From Orychophragmus violaceus (Eukaryota; Streptophyta; Magnoliopsida; Brassicales; Brassicaceae), in contig CM058229.1 in assembly GCA_030180135.1 (NCBI GenBank), positions 47,767,522 to 47,831,521 of the forward strand: a stretch of DNA of 64,000 nt. The letters run 5' to 3'. The position numbers and the translations under genes were made by a program. The notes under the pieces are model-generated. The model saw nothing but the letters and a program-made list of their open reading frames with translations, made no database searches and was not told the origin of the DNA. Positions 10,971-23,146 of the stretch are shown piece by piece (positions within the stretch are counted from its first letter, which is position 1; each line of letters opens with the position of its first letter).

Positions 10971-12493
10971 TGTAACGACCCACCCCCGGAGAACCGGAAA
11001 TGACGACGTTAGGAAAAGCGTTTACGCCCAAAGGCTAGTCGGTATGTCCTTCCATGGTCCCAGGTGTCTCAAATCCACCAACTAAACCAAAGTTAAACTT
11101 CTGCTACTAGTCCTGCGGGGAAAGAAGAGGGGGAAAGAAGAGGGGTGAGTAATGGGGGATTACTCCGTGACAAAGATTAAGACCAACCAAAATAATACGA
11201 TCATTAAACGACTTAATGCCAAGACGAGAACTAAACAACTAAAAGAAATTAATATATATAGTATAATGCATAGATGCTGCTCAATTTATGACAAGTACCG
11301 TTCCGGCATTCCCTCGGTACACCATGTCATCCAGCATGCTTCCCCCCCCCCCCCCGTGTGATGACCGTACACACCACACGGCCTCGTCACTCATCGTCTT
11401 ATGGTCCTGACAAATAATATGTAAGTTGAGAACGTGATGCGCGTTAGGCACAACCAGCAGCCCGCGCACCACGTCCCACAGTGTGTGGCCCCTGTGTAAT
11501 ATCTGTATACACCACATGACCGCTAGGAATCACCAGAGTGGACCCCCTCCCCCCCGGTGTCATATCCGTACACATCACATGGCCGTCAGCACGTCACCTC
11601 ACATCATGCAGTTCACATTCCAACTCAAAAGCACATGCTATATAAACTTCTCTTGTCTCAACCTAATCAACGAAAGATAACTCAATTCCACATCTTTAAG
11701 GGTTCATAATATCGGCAGTCATAAAGCATCGTTTCTAAAAACCTAACTTCAAACAAGCGAGATCAAGTATAATTACATGTTAGATATAAGTTCTTGATCC
11801 GGTCTTAGATGTTATTTCAGATAAACGCCATAGTTATAAATATACGGGTATACGATTATACTTAGAATGGTACTTACGATTTGTAATATGTATCTTTTAA
11901 GTTTGTAAGCTTTTAACTTCAGAACATGCAACAATCACAGAGCCAATTCAAACCTAATTCATACCTTACGAAGTACAACAATATGCATGAAATGAGTTAG
12001 AAAAAACCGCCGCACCTTGGCCACATTGACGAGGACGATGCACTGCAAACAATCCAAAAAATGAACTTGATCGATATTGTGGAAGAAGCACATGGCTATC
12101 CATGATCTAAATGTCCAGATCGGTTATACTTCAACTGAAACTATTATCTATGTGGCTAAAAAGACCCTCCTAAGATTCAGGTCAAAAGGAATCCATTTTC
12201 CCAACCAAAACACAGACTTATCAAGACTAATCACAAATCTATCATGGACATACACAATTTAGAGAACTGATCATAACTTTTAAACGGTAAGTCAGATCGG
12301 AGTGATTCTTACTTTTCTGGAAAGAGGAGACTGATACCTTTCTAATAAAATATTGCATGATCCGTGGATCCTTATGGTTCTATAATAAAATGCTTTTCAA
12401 TGTGACATTTAGAATTTCCCCAATCTTAAATTTGCACTCGAAGGGGTGAAAAAATTGAAGAAACGAGATTAGAGATTTGATCTACCACCACAG
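10971..12493 (-). repeat. Middle LTR of gypsy element G, segment 1
   Basis: Starts TGTAACGACC directly after the primer site, and matches the right LTR starting at 56560. It carries a run of 14 C at 11342-11355 and three loosely repeated blocks around '(t/c)gtacacaccaca(c/t)ggcc'. It is cut at 12493 by copia B; the LTR continues at 27159-27291 and 36103-36321, giving about 1.88 kb once insertions are removed. Confidence 0.75.
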
Positions 12494-13174
12494 TGAAGGA
12501 ATTTCTAGCAGTTCCTAATCAGATTAGCAACCCTAGGTATAAATTCCAAGCCTAGGATCTAGGGTTCATGTATAATGAATCATGAGATCTCGAAATTACC
12601 TAGAGATTAGCAGCGGAAGATGAACAAATAATCGAGATCTTAAAGCGCCTCAAGTGCTGCGCCTCTACTGGTATCCACACGCACACAAACTGGAACGGAT
12701 GGGATGCTAGTGCCGTCAGAGATCAGATCTCTTAGGAGGTTTTAGTTTCTTTCTGGTGGTTGTGTATTGGGTTGGATCTGTGAAAAATCGACCATATATC
12801 TTATATATGTTGACTTATACCACGACCTAATTAACCAAGGATTAAACCGAAGTTAATTAAGTCATCCGCGATCTGTGTCGATCGATACACTTGTTGTGTC
12901 GATCGACACTGCCTCAGAAACTCGATATTGAATGCATATCAAATATGCATTTACCAGATCATTACAATAATGATCAACCTCATATACTATGTCCAGTTTG
13001 CTTAGGTGTGTGACCCTGTAGGATCATATAACATTAGCAATGAGTTCTAAACTCATTGATCATAAGTGGCTTCTAGCAAAGCATTATCATTGCCCAGTGT
13101 TATATAACTGTCTCATCTCGACAATACAACTTTCACTTAGAGTGAGTACAATAGATTTCAGGACATTCCCAACA
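12494..13174 (-). repeat. 3' LTR of copia B
   Basis: 681 bp, TG...CA. On the - strand a TATATAAG box lies at 12800-12807, with a paired CGATCG motif (12874-12909) roughly 65-100 bp upstream of it. About 12778-12965 is shared with a segment inserted in this element's own pol region. Confidence 0.85.
12874..12909. promoter_or_regulatory. Paired CGATCG palindromes, copia B 3' LTR
   Basis: Two CGATCG cores at 12879 and 12900 (21 bp apart) with TGTGT/ACAC arms, upstream of the TATA-like box on the - strand. A regulatory role is inferred from position only. Confidence 0.5.
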
Positions 13175-13999
13175 ATCTCCCACTTGTACTGGAATCATCT
13201 ATTCCTATAATCCCTTTGTAGCTATATCTCGATCTGGCATAAGGCAAGATCTGTGTCATCCTTATTAAGACAAGATCATGTTCATCGAACTCTGATTTAT
13301 ACTGACAAGACAAACGACTGACAATCACCTCGTTTGAGTGTGGCCACACATTTCTCAGTATCAAATCTTCGATGGGCCCTGAGATATTTATCTCCTGTTA
13401 TATAGGAGGGACAAATCCCATCTTGTTCCATCCTTATTTCTTCACACACTTCATGATACGCCCAATCAATGCCTTTATAGTCACCAGTTACGGCTGGCGT
13501 TTGACAAAGTTAAAGCGGACCAATTCACATGTAAGAAAACATGATGAACTCAGGTCTAAGGACTATACTCTATAGTCGTAATGAAAACTATCATGACACT
13601 TATATGACTATCATGTAGAGTTCTCATTAGCGGGTCATGTCCGATCCTGTGTTCTCCAACACATATCTATGTGATTGACTTTAATACTCTTATTAATGAC
13701 TTCATGAAACTTAGTCATCAGTCACCTCATATACTAGTCTCACGCGGTTGTTAATGTCCCACTTTAACAACCTTTGACTAGGGACCAACATAATTTATGT
13801 CATTTATTACTTATAGGGTTTCATGATCAAGTCACATACTTGATGACCTATAAAATGTCATAAATTACTTTGGGACTATTATTTAATAACATAATTAAAT
13901 AATACTAAAACAAATTTCATTGAAATAACATAACCTTAATATGTTTATATGAACATCATATCATAACTAAAACCAAAACAACTCCCACTAAAACCAAGA
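13175..13999 (-). other. 3' untranslated region of copia B
   Basis: Non-coding stretch between pol and 3' LTR. It resembles the same region of copia A (16003-16857) and copia C (61107-61950), for example the 'ggtctaaggactatactctatagtcgta' block. No gene seen. Confidence 0.7.
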
Positions 14000-15029
14000 T
14001 CACATCTTAAGAGGTCTAACGCCTATAGCATTAGTCTGATTCTCATGCGCTCTCGCTCAGCATGTCACAAATGACACTGTGTCTTGCTAAGAGTAATGCC
14101 ATGAGACATTGGTATAAAGCCCTTCTTAGAATCATGCGTACTGGACCTGTGTAAGATCTTATCAATATAAGTATCTTGACACAATCCAATTAGCTTGTCC
14201 AATCTATCTCTATAGATTCTTATTCTAAGAATGTATACGGCTTCTCCCTTGCTTTTCATTGAAAAAAAAAACTTTCGAGTCAAGTCTTAACAGACTGAAA
14301 CAATGGAACTTCATTTCCGAGAAGCGGTATGTTATCAACATACAGTACAAGAAATGCAACTGTGCTCCCACTAGTCTTCTTGTAACACACGGCTCCTCTT
14401 CGTTCCTGATGAAGTCAAACTTTTGACTACTTCATCAAAACGAAGATTCCAACTCCGAGATGCTTGCTTCAAGCCATAAATGGATCGATGAAGCTTGCAT
14501 ACCTTCCTAGCAGCATTAGGATCAATGAAAATTTCAGGTTGTGTCATGTACACATCCTCTTCCAGAATTCCATTAAGGAAAACTGTTTTCACATCTATCT
14601 GCCAGATCTCATAATCATAATGAGTGGAGTTTGCTAGGAGAATCCGAATGGACTTAAGCATAGTGACTGGGGAATAGGTTTCTTCACAGTCAATACCATG
14701 AATTTTTTTGAAACCTTTTGCCGCCAACCTAGCTTTGTATATCTGAATATTACCATCCACGTCAACTTTTCTTCTTGAAAATCCATTTACTCTTAATGGC
14801 TTTTACACCGTCGGGTAAATCAACCCAAGTCCATACTTGGTTCTGTGACATGGATCCCATTTTGGATTCAGCTGCTTTCAGCCATTTTCGGAGTCAGTGC
14901 CCATCATTGCTTCTTTAAAAAATTTGCATGCTCGTCACTTTCAATGATCAACAGATCATGGCAATTGGTTACGAGAAATTCGAATCTCTCGGGTTCGTGA
15001 CGAATCCTTTTGGATCTGCGAGCTTCAGG

Positions 15030-15251
15030 TTGTATAAAAGTCGTGCACATATCTCATATATATAGACTTTTATCACGACCTAATTAACCAACGCTTATAC
15101 CGTAGTTAATTAAGTCATAAACCAAAATCATTATTTTGGTTCGTGATATGTGTCGATCGATACACCTTTGTGTCGATCGATACTATCTCAGAAACTCACC
15201 ATTTGAATGTATATCGAATATACATTCACCAGATCCTTTGCAAACTTCAGG
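15030..15251. repeat. 222 bp segment inserted in copia B pol, related to its own LTR
   Basis: Copia A reads through this point without it (18520-18535). The flanks AGCTTCAGG (15021-15029) and AACTTCAGG (15243-15251) form a near-perfect 9 bp direct repeat. The inside aligns with LTR positions about 12778-12965, including the TATATA box and a paired CGATCG motif at 15149-15184. Confidence 0.65.
15149..15184. promoter_or_regulatory. Paired CGATCG palindromes, copia B pol insertion
   Basis: Cores at 15154 and 15174, 20 bp apart, with TGTGT arms. Function unknown. Confidence 0.45.
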
Positions 15252-15369
15252 CATCACAGGTGCAGGTTCTACAACTCTTTGTAGATCCAACTGCTGCTCT
15301 TCCTCATCAGGTTGAGCAGTCTCCTGTGATTCTCGAATTTCTTCGATTTGTACTTTACTCCCACTGTTC

Positions 15370-16002
15370 TGAAGGATTGTTTAGTGAATCCTTATTCAAT
15401 TTCTCATTGATTGATTCCTACTAAACAGACTGGATCTAGGTTCTCTTGCAGAATCATAAAGGATCTCACCTAATACCTTGTTTATGCAGCGGAAGAAGAG
15501 GTATTGACAGAGATCAGCAGAACCACCAAGAGATAGCTCCTCCAAAGGTTCACACACGCACACTTCAGGAAATTGGCTGCTAGACCACTGGGAGGGAGGC
15601 GCAGAAAGAGAGAGAGAGAGGCGCAGAAGCTTAGGAGAATTAGAGAGCTAGGTCAAGTTTTATTCATTAAAACTCCTTTTAGTTCTCATGGGCTTTTGGG
15701 CCCAATTCTCAGTCTGATTAAATCCCTTGGATTTAATCAGGCCCTTCTATCTCTCCAAGCACAGTAAATGCCTAGCACTTTTACCGTACATCTGCTGAAC
15801 CGTTCCTTCATAGTTTCCTGTTAGCTTAGGCGTGTGACCCATATGGGATCATATAATAAAGGCAATAAGTCCAAGACTTATAGATCATGAGCGGACTCTA
15901 GCAAGCCATCATGACCCCCAGTATTATATGACTTATGTCTGATCATTGACATACTCTTACTTTCTAGAGACAGTACAGAGATTACTAGACATAATTCCAA
16001 CA
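15370..16002 (-). repeat. 3' LTR of copia A
   Basis: 633 bp, TGAAGG...CCAACA. It contains a GAGAGAGAG microsatellite near 15605. Short frames inside are identical in both LTRs and are not genes. Confidence 0.9.
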
Positions 16003-16857
16003 ATCTCCCACTTGTACTGGAATCTCTGTATTCATATTCCTTTTGTCTCAATATCTCGATTAGTCATAAGGCAAGATGAGTGTCATCCTTATAAAGCCTA
16101 ATCATGTTCATCGGACTCTGATTTCATACTGACAATCCAAACGACTCGGGACAGTCCGTTTGAGCATGGCCATGCATTTTCCAGTATTCAAATCTCCGAT
16201 TGGCCTAGAGATATTCAATCCATTTATATTGGAGGGACAAATCCCGTCTTGTTCCATCACTGTAAACTACTCATTTCATAATACACCCAAACAGGGTCCT
16301 TATAACTATCGCTGAACGACAGTGTTAGACAATGATCAAAGTGCATCAGTTCATGTGCAGTCACATGCATGCGAACTCAGGTCTAAGGACTATACTCTAT
16401 AGTCGTAGTAAGAATCTCTTATGACACAGATATAAATATCCTGAAGAGTTCTTATAAGCGGGTCTTGTCCGGTCGTATGTACCCCAACATACACCTATGT
16501 ACTGACTTTGATGCCGTGCATCTATGACATCCTGAGACTTTGTCATAAGTCACATACCAATCTAGTCTCACGCGGTTGTTGGTGTTCCAATTTCAACAAC
16601 CTTCGACTAGGGACAAGGATGATATAAGCCATCTATCAAATATAGGGTCTCATGATCAAGCTAAATGACTTTGATAACTCAAGATCAAGTCACTTACTTC
16701 GATGACCTATAAAATGGTTCATATCATTTTTGGAACGATTATTTCATCACAGTTAAAATAATCTTGAAATAATAATTTTATTTAAACATCTTAAAATGTT
16801 TTACAAGAACATATCAAATAACTAAATAAAGCCCTCAAACTCCCACTCAAATTTAGA
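16003..16857 (-). other. 3' untranslated region of copia A
   Basis: Non-coding, between the pol stop (16858) and the 3' LTR; closely similar to 61107-61950 of copia C. No gene seen. Confidence 0.75.
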
Positions 16858-19800
16858 TTACATTTCAATGTCTCTAATGCCTACAGCTTCAGTCAGGAAC
16901 TCGAGCTTAGGTCTTGGGAGTGGCTTTGTCAATGGATCAGCGACGTTATCATCTGTCTGAACTCGGCTGATCTTGACTTCCTTTCTATTAATGATGTCAC
17001 GTATCAAGTGAAATCTTCTTAGCACATGCTTGGATTTCTGGTGTGATCTTGGTTCCTTTGCCTGAGCAATAGCACCATTGTTATCACAAAACAGTGCCAG
17101 AGGCTCAGCCGCATTTGGTATCACACCTAGTTCAATAATGAACTTTCGTATCCAAACAGCTTCCTTCGCTGCTTCTGAAGCGGCGATATATTCAGCTTCT
17201 GTAGTGGAATCAGCAACGGTGTCTTGCTTGGTGCTTCTCCAACTGATTCCACCGCCATTCAGACAAAAGATATAACCGGACTGTGACCGGAAATCATCTT
17301 GGTCTGTCTGGAAACTTGCATCCGTGAATCCACTGACTTCAAGCACATCACTTCCACCGTACACCAAGAACTTATCCTTAGTATGTCTTAGATACTTCAG
17401 GATATTCTTGACGGCAATCCAATGGTTTTCACCTGGATTTGACTGGTATCTACTCGTCATGCTCAATGCATAAGCAACATCAGGACGAGTACAGATCATG
17501 GCATACATGACAGATCCTATTGCAGATGCATAAGGAATATTCTTCATGCGCTCAAGCTCAGCAGCCGTCGTAGGGCTCTGCTTCTTGCTTAGCGTTGTGC
17601 CATGTACCATTGGCGTGAAGCCCTTCTTGGAATCTGCCATGCTGAATCTATGCAGGACTTTGTCAATGTATGAATCTTGACACAATCCTATCAGCCTTTT
17701 AGATCTATCCCGGTAGATCCTGATTCCAAGAACGTATGCGGCTTCACCCATGTCTTTCATGGAAAAACAACTTCCAAGCCAGTCTTTTACCGACTTCAGC
17801 ATTGGTACGTCGTTTCCGAGAAGTAGTATGTCATCGACATACAGAATAAGAAATACTATCTTGCTCCCACTAGTTTTCTTATACACGCATTGTTCTTCTT
17901 CGTTTCTGATGAAGTCAAATTGCTTGATCGCTTCATCAAAACGAAGATTCCAGCTCCTCGATGCTTGCTTCAATCCATAAATGGATTTATGAATCTTGCA
18001 TACTTTCCCAGCATTCTTTGGATCTATGTAACCGTCAGGTTGTGTCATATACACATCCTCTTCCAGAATACCATTCAGGAAGGCGGTTTTCACGTCCATC
18101 TGCCAAATTTCATAATCATGAAAAGCTGCAGTTGCTAGTAGAATCCGAATAGATTTCATCATAGCCACTGGGGAATAGGTTTCATCGTAATCCACACCGT
18201 GAACTTGTCTGAAACCTTTTGCCACCAACCTGGCTTTATAAATCTGGACATTACCATCCACGTCAATCTTCTTCTTGAAGATCCATTTGCACTAGATGGA
18301 TTTTACACCAGCGGGTAAGTCAACCAACGAAAACACTTGGTTGACCGACATGGAGTCCATTTCGGAATCAGTGGCCTTACGCCACTTAGAGGAATCTGGG
18401 CCCATCATGGCTTGATTGAAGTTCGATGGTTCATCACCATCAATGATCAGAAGATCATGACAGTCAGTCACGAGAAATCCTTGATATCTCTCGGGTTCGT
18501 GACGGATCCTCCCGGATCTTCGAACTTCAGGTACCACAGGTTCAGGCTCTACAATTTCTTGTAGGTCCTCCTGCTGCTCTTCCTCATTAGGTTGAGCAGT
18601 ATCCTGTTCATCTTGAATTTCTTCAAGCAGTACCTTACTCCCACTGTTTTTCTTAGAGAGAAACTCCCTCTCAAGAAAATTACAATCCCGGGCAACAAAG
18701 ATCTTGTTCTCGGATCGTAGGTAGAAGTAATAAGCCTTGGTTTCCTTCGGATAACCAATGAAGTAGCATTTGTCAGACTTTGGTGTAAGCTTGTCAGAGA
18801 TCAATCTCTTGACATAGGCTTCACAACCCCAAATTCTAAGATAAGACAGCACTGGAGCTTCTCCAGTCCATAATTCATATGGTGTCTTTGCTACTGCTTT
18901 TGATGGCGCTCTATTTAGAGTGAACACTGCTGTTAGCAGAGCATATCCCCAAAGGGATATTGGAAGGTCTGTGTGACTCATCATAGACCGAACCATATCC
19001 AATAAGGTCCGATTCCTCCTCTCAGACACACCATTCCATTGAGGTGTTCCAGGAGGAGTGAGTTGGGAAACTATCCCACACTCTCTTAGATGATCACTGA
19101 ACTCTTGGCTCAAGTATTCTCCTCCTCGGTCGGACCGAAGAGCTTTAATGCTTTTGCCAAGTTGGTTCTGTACTTCATTTTGGAATTCTCTGAATCTCTC
19201 AAACGATTCAGACTTATGTTTCATTAAATAAACATATCCATACCTACTGAAATCATCAGTGAAGGTAATGAAGTACTGATAGTTTCCTCTTGCATTTATG
19301 GACATTGGGCCACACACACCAGTGTGTATCAGGCCCAATAAATCACTGGCCCTCTCGTTAGGTTTATTAAAGGGGGCCCGTGTCATTTTGCCCATCAGAC
19401 AGGATTCGCATTTCTCACATGACTCAAAGTCAAATGAGCCAAGAAGTCCATTCGAATGGAGCCTCTTAATGCGTTTCTCGCTGATGTGCCCTAAACGACA
19501 ATGCCATAGAAACGTTCGGTTCTCCTCATTAGGTTTGAACCGTTTGGTATTAATGTTATAAATTGGCGCGGATTGATCAAGTATGTAAAGCCCATTCGAA
19601 AGAGGGGCACAACCATAGAACAAATTGTTGCGATTGAAGGAACATAATTTATTCTTAACTGAAAAATCATAACCTTCCAAATCCAACAATGAAATTGAAA
19701 TAATATTTCTGCTTATCGCAGGTACAAAATAACAATTATTGAGTTCTAAAACCAATCCCGAAGGTAAAGACAACAAGTATGTGCCTACAGCTAGTGCAGG

Positions 19801-20874
19801 AACTTTCGCTCCATTCCCAACTCGTAGCTCCACTTGTCCTTGCTTCAGCCTCCTACTGTTGCTGAGTGCCTGCATATTAGTACAAATATGAGCCCCACAA
19901 CCAGTATCCATAACCCATGAGGTATTATCAGAAGTAGTTGTATTAACTTCTATAACAAAAATACCTGATGAAGAAGTCTCCAAAGTCTTCTTCTTCAATT
20001 CCTTTAGACCTTCCAGGAATTTCTTACATTCTCTCCTCCAATGCCCTGGTTCTTTACAGAACCTGCAGATGTCAGTAGGCCCAGCCTTGGACTTGGGCTT
20101 GGGCTTTGGCGTGTCCTTGTTCGAGACTTGAACAGCCTTAGCCTTTCCCTTGTCCTTGGCAGAGGATTTCTTAAAGCCCTTGCCCTTCTGCACCATAAGC
20201 ACATTGGGGTCCTTGGCTTTCCTCAAGTTGGGCTCTGCAGTCTTGAGCATTCCGTGAAGCTCAGGCAATGTCTTACTCAAGCCATGCATATTGAAGTTCA
20301 TGATGAACTGATCATAGCTTGCAGGTAAAGACTGCAGAACGATGTCGCAGGCAAGTTCCTGGCTGATAGGGCAGTCGAGTTTCTGAAGATGATCGAGATA
20401 ACCCATCATCTTCAAGACATGAGGACTCACTGCCGCATTTGCAGCCAACTTACAGTCTAAGAGGTTCTTAACTGTCTGGAACCTCTCAGTCCTTGCCTGC
20501 TCCTGAAAAAGCGATTTCAGGCTTGCCATTATCTCGATGGGCGACAACACACTCTCGAACTGCATATGCAGCTCAGCAGTCATGGTCGCCAACATCAGGC
20601 AATAGACATCATTTTCATCTGACGAATGCTTTTCCCAAGCATTATGCAGATTCCTGGCGGCATTGTTAGGAGGCCTCTCGGGGAGGGGATCACGAAGGAC
20701 ATATTCCTTCTTCTCCTGCTTGAGGACCAGCCTCAAGTTCCTTGACCACGTCAGGAAGTTCGTTCCAGTCAGCTTCTCCTTGTCGAGAACAGACCGGATT
20801 GAGAATGTGTTTTGTGTGCTTGTAGTAATCATAGCTGAAATATAAGATAAAAGGATTTTAGTTAATATGTTCAA
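16858..20874 (-). pseudogene. Copia A Gag-Pol polyprotein with an internal amber codon
   Basis: One frame of about 1338 codons, broken once by TAG at 18292-18294 between 'LPAGVKSI' and 'CKWIFKKK'; copia B has Lys there, so AAG to TAG explains it. Domains by residue from the first Met: Gag (UBN2-type) about 20-220, CCHC knuckle C270-C283 (CRFCKEPGHWRREC), aspartic protease DTG 323-325, GAG-pre-integrase with LWHCRLGH at 456-463, integrase core about 515-690, RT after the stop with YVDD, and RNase H with 'GFTDASF' and 'STTEAEY' near the end. The first integrase aspartate is replaced: 'HTGVCGP' (Gly 519) where copia B has 'HTDVYGP'. D582 (RSDRGGEY) and E618 (NGVSERRN) remain. The likely real start is the Met at residue 15 (MITTSTQ). 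As it stands, neither full-length Pol nor active integrase is expected. Confidence 0.9.
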
Positions 20875-22495
20875 TATGATTAATCTCGTATTATATTTAA
20901 TATGATTAATCTCGCATTATATTCAATAACATCAGTTACCCTCAATAGAATATAATGATTCCAAGATCCACATATAACTAAGATCAAAGTGGGCCACTGG
21001 CCGTCACCCAACCTTAGCTTATATCGGTAAGCCCTATCTCGGCTAATTATATCCGTGATATAACTCTTGGTTGTGAATCTGGGCCCGAGGCCCAATCCAC
21101 TCTGATGTCTCAAGGCCCGGGACTCCCGATGGCCTAGTCAAGAAAACCAGACTATACAGTCATGTAATCACTAATGTCTGGGACTCCCAATGACATTAAT
21201 GAATCACAAACTGTCTTACCCACGCAAAAGATAGACACCCTCACACTGTAAGGCCGTGTGTACGATTGAATGGGCTTCAACAGCTGACATAATCTGGACA
21301 AGACATCCAACGCTTGATATTATTTGAGGTTTGTAGGTTTATTTTAAAATTTCATTCCCAAAATAGAAGATTACTATTTTTGGAAACTTTCCATTTTGGA
21401 AACCTACTAATTTTGGAAACTTTCTAAAATTGGAAACTTCCTAAAATTGGAAACTTTCTAACTATAGAAATTTCCTAAATATCCAAAACATGCAAATCTA
21501 GAAACTTTTATTCTAAGAAACTTTCTAATTTCAGATTTGGGAAACCGATTAATTTAAAATTAAATTTTAATTATTAAATAAAATTTCAAATTCAATCTGA
21601 AGAAAAAGACTCAAATAACTGACCCAATTGTTTTAACTTCTTGGCCCATGGCCCAAGAATTGGTCTATGTCCAAGACATAACCCAATTGCCCAATTAAAT
21701 GACATAACCGGTCTGGTTCATTAAAATTGGTCCAACCAAAATTAATTACTACGATGACCACAATTGTCAACCGGTTATTTACTAAACCGGATTTTCTCAA
21801 TTTATTTGGTCCAACCAAATCAAATTAGAAAACCACTGGTTTAGGCACTAAATCCAATTTTACGACTTTGGATTTCTTATCACGGTTTAACCAGAACTTA
21901 ATAAATTTTATTAAGTCTGTTTAATAAACCGTGACGATTAAGTTTTAATAAATTTTTAAACCGAACCATTAACCGAACCGAACCGATTGGTCACGAACCG
22001 ATCACGGTCGTGACCTAGCTTCGCGATCGAGACACGATCGTCCAGCCGCAAGCATCATGCGATGCACGATCGGGACGGGACGATGGCGAGACGGGACGGT
22101 GCACTCGGCTCTCGGTCACGACAGCGGTGCGGGACGTGGTACGGCTCGGGACGCGAGAGAGGCGGGACGCGATCGGTCCAACTCCCGCGATCCATCTTGC
22201 CGATCGGACCGACGCAAAAGCTCGGGCCGTCGATCTCTCGCGATCGGATGATCACGCGACTCGATCCGCAATGCGATCGGTCCGTGCATCATTCCAATCT
22301 GATCCGGACATGGTGATCCTTTGGCGATCATCATTCCGACGCACACCAATTCAATATAGATTGGATCATGCGATTTCATTTAGTTTAGGTTTTAATTCTT
22401 TGTTTCTTAAGTGTTTTTCTTATCAATAGATTGATTCAAACACTTCTAAACAACCTAAACATGATTCTAAACAAGAAATCCTAATAGAACCAATG
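20875..22495 (-). other. 5' leader of copia A, with AT-rich repeat and GC-rich island
   Basis: 1.6 kb between primer site and gag. About 21355-21535 is a degenerate tandem repeat of a ~17 bp unit around 'tttctaaaattggaaac'. About 22010-22290 is strikingly GC- and CpG-rich, with at least seven 'gggac' units and several CGATCG hexamers, unlike its AT-rich surroundings. No coding function is recognised. Confidence 0.7.
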
Positions 22496-22508
22496 GCTCT
22501 GATACCAC

Positions 22509-23141
22509 TGAAGGATTGTTTAGTGAATCCTGATTCAATTTCTCATTGATTGATTCCTACTAAACAGACTGGATCTAGGTTCTCTTGCAGAATCATAAAG
22601 GATCTCACCTAATACCTTGTTTATGCAGCGGAAGAAGAGGTATTGACAGAGATCAGCAGAACCACCAAGAGATAGCTCCTCCAAAGGTTCACACACGCAC
22701 ACTTCAGGAAATTGGCTGCTAGACCACTGGGAGGGAGGCGCAGAAAGAGAGAGAGAGAGGCGCAGAAGCTTAGGAGAATTAGAGAGCTAGGTCAAGTTTT
22801 ATTCATTAAAACTCCTTTTAGTTCTCATGGGCTTTTGGGCCCAATTCTCAGTCTGATTAAATCCCTTGGATTTAATCAGGCCCTTCTATCTCTCCAAGCA
22901 CAGTAAATGCCTAGCACTTTTACCGTACATCTGCTGAACCGTTCCTTCATAGTTTCCTGTTAGCTTAGGCGTGTGACCCATATGGGATCATATAATAAAG
23001 GCAATAAGTCCAAGACTTATAGATCATGAGCGGACTCTAGCAAGCCATCATGACCCCCAGCATTATATGACTTATGTCTGATCATTGACATACTCTTACT
23101 TTCTAGAGACAGTACAGAGATTACTGGACATAATTCCAACA
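22509..23141 (-). repeat. 5' LTR of copia A
   Basis: 633 bp, TGAAGG...CCAACA, adjoining the primer site at 22496-22508 and the target duplication at 23142-23146. Confidence 0.9.
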
Positions 23142-23146
23142 TGTTC

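Larger units (their letters stand above)
14000..15369 (-). pseudogene. Copia B reverse transcriptase, with RNase H deleted
   Basis: The - strand encodes a copia RT: 'YKARLAAKGF', 'EETYSPVTMLKSIRILL', 'IWQIDVKTVFLNGILEEDVY' and 'SIYGLKQASRSWNLRFDE' (14371-14760), then after a break 'GEAVYILRIRIYRD' and 'LIGLCQDTYIDKIL' (14065-14283). The YVDD region is disrupted. Near 14045 the sequence jumps from '(E)RERMR' straight to 'TNAIGVRPLKM-stop', which matches the extreme C-terminus of copia A, so about 230 codons of RNase H are gone. A 222 bp segment (15030-15251) is inserted upstream in the linker. Confidence 0.8.
15370..23141 (-). mobile_element. Ty1/copia retrotransposon A, nearly complete, nested in copia B
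   Basis: LTRs 15370-16002 and 22509-23141 are both 633 bp and differ at three positions by eye. The target duplication TGTTC is perfect (15365-15369 and 23142-23146). The Met-tRNA primer site complement 'gctctgataccac' is at 22496-22508, and the purine tract complement is at 16003-16014. One long - strand frame covers gag-protease-integrase-RT-RNase H. The insertion splits copia B's pol between integrase and RT. Low LTR divergence marks it as a recent arrival. Confidence 0.95.

Noticed and set aside
15573..15767. 64-codon + strand frame (MAARPLGG...), repeated at 22712-22906
   Set aside because: It is identical because it lies in the two copia A LTRs, runs opposite to the element's transcription, and has no domain. 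Not a gene.
18292..18294. Programmed readthrough of the copia A amber codon
   Set aside because: Copia B has Lys at the same place, the codon context (TAG TGC AAA) is not a known leaky context, and the break lies within the RT N-terminus, not between Gag and Pol. A nonsense mutation is simpler.
22055..22429. Five overlapping frames on both strands in the copia A leader
   Set aside because: Caused by the GC-rich composition of the island (few stop codons). No domain and no preferred frame.
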